From Luteimonas galliterrae (GTDB taxonomy: Bacteria; Pseudomonadota; Gammaproteobacteria; Xanthomonadales; Xanthomonadaceae): DNA of 64,000 nucleotides. A program made the position numbers and the translations under genes. Below the pieces are notes generated by a model. It ran no database searches. It was not told the DNA's origin and saw only the letters and a program-made list of their open reading frames with translations. Below, piece by piece: positions 50,863-60,500 of this stretch; the first letter of the stretch is position 1, and each line of letters starts with the position of its first letter. The stretch spans positions 1 through 64,000 of the forward strand of contig NZ_JAMBEP010000004.1 in assembly GCF_023374055.1 (NCBI RefSeq), given 5' to 3'.

Positions 50863-51225
50863 ATGACCATTCAATTCCCCGAGTTGGCCAAGCTGCTTGG
50901 AAACGATCCCGATAAGGTCAGACTCGTGATTGGGGAGTTCTACCGCTCCGCGACGCTGGATCTGCAGCGCCTGGAGCGCGCCGCCGCCGCGGATCGGTGG
51001 GACGTCGTGCATGAAATCGCGCAAAGGCTTCATGTCGGTTGCCTGCAAATATGCGAACCCGGCGCCGCTCATGCGGCCACCCTGTTGGGGCATGTCCCCG
51101 GCGAGTTCTTTGCCGACGTCTACGCCCGGCGCCGTCCGGACATTGTTGAACTGCTGGAGCGTGCGCAGGAATTTACCGATGGCGACGCCTCCGCCAGTTG
51201 GCGAAAGGCCGAGCACGAGGGGTAG
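50863..51225 (+). CDS. Hpt-like protein lacking the phospho-accepting His
   Basis: 120 residues, an all-helical Hpt fold. It aligns with the C-terminal Hpt of the upstream kinase: FPELAKLLGNDPDKV against FDALARLVGNDETKL, and IAQRLHVGCLQICEPGAA against LAHKLKSGCIQLGEQSAA. The phosphorylated His (AHKLKSG) is Gln54 here (AQRLHVG), so this protein should not accept phosphate at the normal site; His50 and His57 nearby are unlikely substitutes. It probably came from duplication of the kinase's Hpt domain. It may bind the REC domain or the partner regulator as a decoy or inhibitor. Confidence 0.78.
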   Translation: MTIQFPELAKLLGNDPDKVRLVIGEFYRSATLDLQRLERAAAADRWDVVHEIAQRLHVGCLQICEPGAAHAATLLGHVPGEFFADVYARRRPDIVELLERAQEFTDGDASASWRKAEHEG

Positions 51226-51281
51226 GGCGGAGCCTGCGGTTTAGCAATGCCCGTTGCCCTTAGCCAGGATTAATAGCCTCC

Positions 51282-51326
51282 TGCCTAGGACTTTTCCCAA
51301 TATCGGTACGGGGGGCGACTGTCTAG
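51282..51326 (+). promoter_or_regulatory. 45-bp element, copy 3, upstream of the autotransporter
   Basis: GCCTAGGACTTTTCCCAATA, then TCGGTACGGGGGGCGACTGTCTAG. The core matches copies 1 and 2; the palindrome is slightly broken (GCCTAGGA). It is ~257 bp before the autotransporter ATG. The remaining gap to 51583 shows no other recognised feature. Confidence 0.55.
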
Positions 51327-51583
51327 CATGAATCGCGAATAGAAGGGGATATGGACGTCTGCAGCCAACCTTGCTCGGCCGCATGAGTCTCCGAAGCGCG
51401 CGCTGTCGAAGTATTCAATCAGTCGAGCGCCAACCCCGACTATTGCTTGAGATGCATCCATCCAGATTTGTCTTCGCGCGAACCGTTTCGCGTCGCACGC
51501 AGATCGTTGTTTTCGCATGCAGGAACCGCGTAGACGCAATCGCCGCGCCTTCGCCATACAACCGTAGGAACTAGGGGGCTGCC

Positions 51584-54500
51584 ATGAACCGTATCTTTCG
51601 CATCATCTGGTCGCATGCGCAGAGCGCGTTGATCGTCGTTTCCGAACTCGCCACGAAGCGGAGCAAGCGCAGCGGCGGGGCGGAAGTGGATGAGCGCGTC
51701 GCGGCGTCGTTGCTGATGCTCGACCGCGATACGACCGAAGGCTCCCCGCCGGCCACAGCGTGGCCGCTGCGGGTCGGCATCGTGCTGGCGCTGCTGGCGC
51801 TGTGCGCGCCTGCGCAGGCGGCGGACCGGTGGTGGGATCCCAACGGCACCGCCATCGGCCTGGGCGGCGCCGGCACCTGGAATACGAGCAATGCTTTCTG
51901 GAGCATCAACAACGATGGCGTGAGCGGTCCCTTCAGCCCGTGGAACAATGCGGCCCTGGACGATGCCTTCTTCGCCGGCACTGCCGGCGCCGTAACCCTG
52001 GGCGGGCCCATCACCGTCCACAACATCACTTTCCAGACCAACGGTTACACGATCACCGGCGGCACCCTGACCTTCAGCGGCGTCGATCCGACCATATCGG
52101 TCACGACGGGCGCCGCCACCATTTCCTCGCTGATCAATGGCACCAGCGGGCTGACCAAGGCCGGCGGCGGCACACTGACCTTGTCGAACAACAACAGCTT
52201 CGCCGGCGGTGTGACCGTCAATGGGGGCACGTTGAGCCTCTCCGGCAACAATAGTTTCGGCAGCGCTCCCACCGTCATCAGCGGCGGTCTCAACTTGCTC
52301 GGCACCAACAGCTTCGTCGGCGATATCAACGTCAATGGCTCGCTGTTCGCCAGCGGCGCCGCCGCCCTGGGCGACGCCGGCAACAACATCACTATCTCGG
52401 GCGGTTCGCTGAACATCGGCACGACGGGCGGCAGCCTGGCTGGACGCACGGTCACGCTCAGCGGAGTGGGGAGAGTCGGCATCGCCGGGGCGGGTATCGG
52501 CGGCGCCCATTTCACCGGCACCGGTGGCCTTACCGTCAGCGCCGGGGTGAACCTGACCGACGATACGAACAACTACACCGGTTCGACAGCCTTCAACGGC
52601 GCCGGCGGCTCCACGTTCACTTCGATCGGCAATCTGGGGGAAGCCAGTTCACTGGGGGCGCCCACCACCGTTACGGACGGCACCATCGGCATATCGAATC
52701 CGAGCGGAACCACCGGCACGCGCACCGTTTCGTATGTCGGCGATGGCGATGTGTCGAACCGCAATTGGATCCTGACCGCCAACGGTTATCGCGGCGCGGG
52801 CCTTACCAACAGCGGCACCGGGACCCTGACGCTGACAGGCGCCATTTCGGTGAACAGGACCGCTCTTGCCAATACGCCTTCGTTCACGGCGCAAACCGCG
52901 GACCTCGAGCTGCTTGGCGTCATCAGCGGTAACGACGTCGCCTTCAACGCGAATGCCGGGCGCGTCCTGAGGCTTGGCGATGCCAACACCTTCGCGAGCG
53001 GCAGCATCGGCGGCGCGGGCAAGGTGGAAGCGGCGACCCTGGCGAATGTCGGCGTCGCCAGCTCGCTGGGCACAGGCGGCGGGACAAACGTAAGCGGCAC
53101 CCTGAGCTATGTCGGGGCAGGCGCCAGCACCAACCGCAGCTGGGGTCTCAGCGGTACGCTCAGCAATGACGGGACGGGCATGCTGACGTTGAGCGGCGGC
53201 ATGGGCATCAGCGGCAACGCCACCCTGGGCGGCAGCTTCACCGGCGCGGACAATGTGTTTTCGGGCGTGATCTCGGGCGCCGGCAACCTGCGCAGCGGTG
53301 GGGCAGGCACCTGGGCGCTCACGGGCGCCAACACCTATACCGGCAGCACGATCGTCGACAGCGGCGTACTGCGTGCGGGGTCGGCCGGCGCCTTCGGCGC
53401 GTCCACCGCATTCGTCGTCAACGGCGGCACGCTCGACATGAACGACTTCGACAAGACGCTCACCACCCTGTCGGGCAGTGGCGGCACAGTCGACCTGGGC
53501 AGCGCCACCCTGACGATGCAGGGCGCGACAGGAGTCACCGCCACATACGCGGGCAATATTGCCGGCAGCGGCGGCTTGACCAAGCTGGGCGCCAGTACCC
53601 AGACCTTGACCGGCGCCAGCACCTATACGGGAGACACCACGATCGGCGGCGGCGTCCTGAACCTCGACTTCAGCGGCGCCGGCGGGCCGGCGAGCGGCAT
53701 CATTTCCAGCGCTTCCACGCTGAACATGAGCGGCGGCCGGATCAACGTGACCGGCGCAGCCGGCGAGAACAACACCCAAACCTTCGACGGCGTGTTCATC
53801 AGCGCCGGCAACAACACGATCAACGCCACGTCCGGCACGGGCGGCAGCCTGACGGTCAACCTCGGCGCCATCACCCGCACCGGCGGGCTGATGAACTTCA
53901 ACCTGCCGGGCAGCGGCAACATCACCACGACCAATACGGCGTTGGGCGGTTGGGCCACGGTGAACGGCACCGACTATGCCAAGGTGGTCGGCGGCAACAT
54001 CCTGGCCTTCACCGAGGCCGATTACACCGACAAGGACAACGCGGCCAACTGGCTGGCCAACGAGTTCATCACCGATGTCGACGGCTTCTTCGGCGCGGTG
54101 AACGGCAGCGTGCAGCTGGGCGGCCTGCGCTACACCGCGCCGACGTCCACCACCGTGACCGTGCAGGCCGGCGAGACTCTAGGCGTGGACGGCACCATCA
54201 TCGTCGCGCCTTCGGTGGCGAACACGAACCAGGTCATCACCGGCGGCATGCTGACCGGCGCCATCGGCGGCACATTGGGCGTGCAGCAGAACAGCACGGG
54301 CAATTTCACCATCGCTTCGCAGATCGTCGACAACGGCGGCAGCATCGGCTTCACCAAGGCCGGCACCGGGCTGGTCACCCTGGCCAATGCCAACAACAGC
54401 TACACCGGCGCCACCCAGGTGGTGCAGGGCACGTTGTCCGTCGCCGACATCGGCAACGGCGGTGCGGCCAGCGGCATAGGCGCCTCGTCCGCCGATTCGG

Positions 54501-57500
54501 CCAACCTGCTGTTGGAAGGCGCCACTTTGCGCTACACCGGCACCGGCGATACCAGCGATCGCGGTTTCACCTTCAAAAAATCAGGCGCCATCACGGGTAG
54601 CGGAATCGAAGTCACCAACGCTGGCGCCAACCTGACCTTCGGCGGTTTGGTCACCAGCCCCGACGGCGCCAACTTCACCAAGAGCGGCGCCGGCACCCTC
54701 ACCCTGGCCAACGATGCCAACGACTTCACGGGCATCACTACCGTTAGCGGCGGTCTGCTGTCAGTCGACACACTGGCCAATGGCGGCGTGGTCAGCGGCA
54801 TCGGTCAGTCCAGTAGCGCATCCGCCAACCTGGTGCTCGCTGGCGGTGGCCTGCAGTACACCGGCGGCACGGTGAGCACCGACCGTGGGTTCACCTTAGG
54901 CACCGGCAACGGCACCGTCGACGTCAGCAATGGCGCGACTACACTGACCGTCAGCGGCGCGGTAGTCGGCGGCGGCCGGCTGACCAAGAACGGCGACGGC
55001 ACCTTGGTGCTTTCCGGCACCAACACTTACAGCGGCGGCAACACGGTCAATCGCGGCATTCTGCGCGCCGGCTCGACCCAGGCTTTCGGCGCGGCCGGCG
55101 GGCCCGTGAACTTGGCCAACACGGCGGGCGTGCTGCTGGACCTGGATGGATTCAACAACGCCATCGGCCCGCTGAGCGGCGGTGGCGCGAACGGCGGCAA
55201 CGTGACCTTGGACGCCGCCACCCTGACGATCAACGGCGACGGCGGCAACTACTCGGGCGTCATCAGCGGCACCGGCGGCATCACGCGCGCCGGCGGCGGC
55301 ACCCAGACCTTCAATGGCTGCAACAATACCTACACCGGCCCTACCAGCCTGCAGGGCGCTACGGTGAGCGTGGACTGCCTGGCCAACGGCGGGATCGCCA
55401 GCGGCATCGGCGCGTCCGGCAGTGCTTCCACCAACCTGGTTCTCAACAGCGGTGGTTTGAACTACACCGGGGGCACCATCACGATCGATCGCGGCTTTCA
55501 GCTCGCCGGCGGCACCAGCACGATCGGCGTGACCAATGCGGCCACCACGCTGGAGTTCACCGGCCAGGTCATCGGCGGCGGCGGTTTGAACAAAGGGGGC
55601 GCGGGCACCCTGGTCCTGTCCGGGACAAACACGTCCACCGGCAATACGCAGATCTCGGCAGGCGTGCTGCGCGCAGCGATAACCAATGCCTTCGGTCCCC
55701 AAGGGCATATGACCCTGAACAACGCCGCGGGCGTGCTGTTGGACCTGGATGGGTTCGACACGGTGGTGACCTCCCTCAACGGCGGCGGCGCCAACGGCGG
55801 CAACATCAGCCTTGGCGATGCCGTGCTGACGCTCAGCAACGGCGGCAGCACCTACGCGGGGGCCATCAGCGGTACCGGCAGCCTGATCAAAAATGGCATT
55901 GGCGACCAGGCGCTCACCGGCTGCAACAGCAGCTATACCGGTCCCACGGTCATCAACGGCGGCAGCCTCACCGTCAGTTGCCTGACCGACGGCGGCGTCA
56001 GCAGCTCCATCGGCGCCTCCGGTTCCGCGCCCGCCAACCTCGTGGTCAACGGCGCGCTGCGCTATGTCGGCGACGGCGACAGCACCAATCGCCAGTTCAC
56101 GCTGGGCACGAGCGGCGGCACCATCGAATCTTCCGGCACCGGCACCATCGACTTCACCTACAACGGTCCGGTGACCCTGGCCGGCGCCAACACCGCGCGC
56201 ACCTTGACGCTGACCGGCACCAACACGGGCGACAACGTCTTCTCCGCGCAACTGGACGACAACGGCACCGGCGCCACCTCGCTGACCAAGACCGGCACCG
56301 GCACCTGGCGCCTGACCAACAACGACAGCACTTACACCGGTGTCACCCGGATCAACGGCGGCGTGCTCAGCGTCGATCAGATGGCGAACGGCGGCCTGGC
56401 CAGCAGCATCGGCGCCTCGTCGAATGCGGCCGCGAACCTGGTGATCGGCAATGGATCCACGTTGCGCTACACCGGCGCCGGCGACACCACCGACCGCCAG
56501 TTCACCCTGGATACCGGCGTCACTTTCATCGAGTCCTCCGGCACCGGCGCGCTGCAGTTCACCAACACGGGCGCGGTCAGCCTCACCGGCACCAACACCG
56601 CGCGCACCATCGCGCTGGGCGGCACCAACACCGGCGACAACACCCTGGGCGGCGCCATCGGCGACAACGGCACCGGTAGGACGACCCTGGCCAAGAACGA
56701 CAGCGGCACTTGGATCCTGACCGGCAACAACACCTTCACCGGCAACACGGTCATCAACAACGGCAATTTGATGATCGGCAACGGCGGCACCACCGGCAAC
56801 GCCGGTGCCGGCAACGTCATCATCGACTCCGCGACCTCGACGCTGTCGCTCAACCGCAGCGACACCTTCACCTTCGGCGGCACCCTGAGCGGCCCAGGCA
56901 CCCTGGCGCAGATCGGAAGCGGCACCAGCGTGCTGGCTTCGGCCGGCAACAGCGTCGGCGCGACCACCATCGGCACCGGTACGCTGCAGGTGGACGGCGG
57001 TCTGGCGACATCGACGGTCGGCATGACCGGCACCTCTGCGCTGACCGTGAATGGCACGGTGCAAGCGCCGGGTAACACTCAGACTGCGCTCACCGGCGAT
57101 GCCGGCGAACAGACCATCACCGTGGGCGCCGGCGGCACGCTGCTGGCCAGCGGCGACCTGGGCGGCGGCAACGACACCGTGGACCTCACCGGCACCCTGA
57201 ATACCGGCGCCGGAGCCCTGCAATTGGGCGATGGCGACGACACGCTGGTGCTCAACGACGGTGCGCAGATCCTGGGCGACGGCGTGGGTACCTCCGGCGG
57301 CACCGGCACCGACACCCTGGTGGTCGACACCGCGCTGGGCTACATGCTGGACGGCAGCGATATCGACACCTTCGACATCCTGACCAAGCAGAACTCCGGT
57401 GAGCTGGTCCTGACGGGCGACCACGACTTCGCCACGGGCACGAACCTCAACGGCGGCACCTTGGACGTGGACGGCACCTTGGAGACGCCGGCCTTGGTCA

Positions 57501-60500
57501 TGGCCGACGGCACTGCGCTGAACGTGGACGGCACCCTAGAGGGCGCCGGCAGCACGCCGGCGACCATCACCGGCAGCGCCGGCACCAACGCCATCACGGT
57601 CGGCATCACCGGCACATTGCGTGCGAATGGCGACCTGGGCGACGGCAGCGATAGCGTGATCCTGGCGGGGACTCTCAGCACCGGCGCCGGTACGCTGGGC
57701 CTGGGCGCCGGCGATGACGTGCTGACGCTGCAGGATGGATCGTTCATCGAAGGCGGCGGCGTGGACGCCGGCGCCGGCAGCAACGACCGACTGGTGTTGG
57801 ACAACGCGCTGGCGATGGTCTTCGACGGCGGCCAGACCGCCGGCTTCGAGACGCTGCTCAAGCAAAACACCGGCACCGCCAGCATGATCGGCAGCCAGAG
57901 CTTCAGCGGCGGCACGGCAATCGACGGTGGCACGCTGGACGTGGACGGCACGCTGCAAACGCCGACCGTCGCGCTGGCCGACGGCACCACACTGAACGTG
58001 GACGGCACGGTCGACGGCGGCGCCGGCACCACGGCCGCGATCGCCGGTAGCGCCGGCGACAATATGATCGCGGTGGGCGTGGGTGGCACGCTGCTGGCCA
58101 ACGGCGATCTGGGCACGGGCAACGACCTGCTGGATGTGGCGGGCACGCTCGATACCGGCGCCGGCGTATTCGCGCTGGGCGATGGCGACGACACCCTGAC
58201 CATCCACGAGAACACCAACATCATCGGTACCGTGTCGGCCGGCGCCGGCAACGACACCTTCGATACCCATATCGACACCGTCGCCGATCTCGGCGCGGTG
58301 CAGGGTTTCGAGACGCTGAGCAAGACCGGTACCGGCGTGTTGAACATCAACGGACCGATGAGTTCGGACTTCACCGCGGTCGAAGTGTCCGAAGGCATTT
58401 TGAACGTGACTGCCGCCGGCGACGTCGTTCCCGCGCCCGGCGGCACGCTGGATACCACCGTGGCGAGCGGCGCCGCCCTGAACGTCGACGGCAGCTACGG
58501 TTGCGGCGCCGGCAACGACGCGATGACCGTAGCCGGCACCGTGTCGGGCACCGGCACCATCGACCTGTGCGGCGGCGACGACACCCTGACGCTGCAGGAC
58601 GGCGCGGTGCTGGACAACGCCATCGGCGGCGGTCTGGGCGCAGGCGACACGCTGGTGATCGACAACGCCGGTGCGTTTGCTTTCGATGCCGGCAACACCT
58701 CCGGCTTCGAGTTGCTGCGGAAAGACAACGCCGGCACCGCGACCTTGACCGGGAGCCAGAACTTCATCGGCGGCACGACGATCGCCGGCGGCACGCTGGA
58801 TGTGGACGGTACGCTGGAAACGCCGACGATTGTCTTGGCCGACGGCACCGAACTGAATGTCGACGGCACTGTGCATGCGGCCGGTCCGACTCCGGCGATG
58901 ATCACCGGCAGCACCGGCGTCAACACGGTGACGGTGGGAGCCACCGGCGCGCTGCTGGCGACCGGCGACCTGGGCACCGGCAACGACACCCTCGATGTGA
59001 TTGGCACACTAAACACCGGCGGCGGCGTGTTCGCGCTGGGCGACGGCGACGACAACTTCGTGGTCCATGACGGCAGCGTGGTGCTGGGCACGGTCGACGG
59101 CGGCGCCGGCCTGGACACGCGCACCTACGACATCAACACCAGCGCCGACCTCGGCGCGCTGATGAACTTCGAGGGCGTGACCAAGACCGGTGCCGGCGTG
59201 CTCAACATCGCCGGTCCGGGCGCCACCGACCTGCAGGAAGTCGAAGTGCTTGGCGGTACGCTGAACATCGGTGCGGGCGGCAGCGTGGTCGCAACCGCCG
59301 GCAGCACCCTGGACGCCGTGGTCGCCGGCGGCGCCACCCTGAACGTCGACGGCAGCTTCGGCTGCGGTGCCGGCAATGACTCGATGACGGTATCGGGAAC
59401 GGTGTCGGGCAGCGGCACGATCGACCTGTGCGATGGCGACGACACGCTGACGCTCAACGATGGCGCCGCACTCGCCACCGCGGTCAGCGGCGGCGCGGGC
59501 AGCAGCGACACCGTGCTGCTCAACAACGCTGGCGCGCTGGCTTTCGACGCCAGCAGCACGACCGACTTCGAGATCCTGCAGAAGGACAACACCGGTATCG
59601 CCGCCCTCACCGGAACGCTAAGCTTCGTGGGCGGCACTACCGTCAACGGCGGCGTCCTGGATGTGGACGGTACGCTGGAAACGCCGACCGTGGCGCTGGC
59701 CGACGACGCCGTGCTCAATGTCGATGGCACCGTACAAGCGGCCGGCGGTACGGCGGCGGCGATCACCGGCAGCGCCGGTACCAACACGATATCGGTCACC
59801 GGCACGCTGCTGGCGACCGGCGATCTGGGCGACGGCAACGATGTCCTCGATGTGGCCGGCACGCTCGACACGATGGGCGGCACGTTCGCGCTGGGCGATG
59901 GCGACGACACCCTGACCATCCACGACGGCACCGCCATCATCGGCACGGTGACGGCGGGGGCGGGCAACGACACCTTCAACGCCGATATCGCGACCAGCGC
60001 AGACCTGGGCGCGGTCCAGGCCTTCGAGACCCTGAGCAAGACCGGTGTCGGCGTGCTCAATGTCAACGGCCCGACGAGTTCTGATTTCAACACGGTCAAT
60101 GTGCTGGCGGGCACTTTGAATGTGGCCGCGGGCGGCAGCGTAACGGCGCAGACCACCACGGTCGCCGCAGGCAGCACGTTGCTGGTCGGCGGCAGTTACT
60201 CGGGCACGACAGGTGACGATTTTCTCGACGTGGCGGGCACGCTCGACATGGGCGGCGGCGCGTTCCTGCTCGGCGACGGCGACGACAATTTCGTGGTGCA
60301 CGACGGTACCGTCGTGCTCGGCACCGTCGACGGTGGCGCCGGTCTGGACACGCGTGCCTACGACATCAACACCGTTGCCGATCTGGGTGCGCTGGCGAAC
60401 TTCGAGGCCGTCACCAAGACCGGCACCGGCGTGCTCAACATCAACGGGCCGGGCGCGACCGACTTGCAGGAAGTCAGCGTGCTCGGCGGCACGCTGAACG

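Noticed and set aside
50439-51557. Two minus-strand frames that share the tail RYWEKS
   Set aside because: The shared tail is only the translation of the 45-bp element in reverse; the rest of the frames are unrelated.
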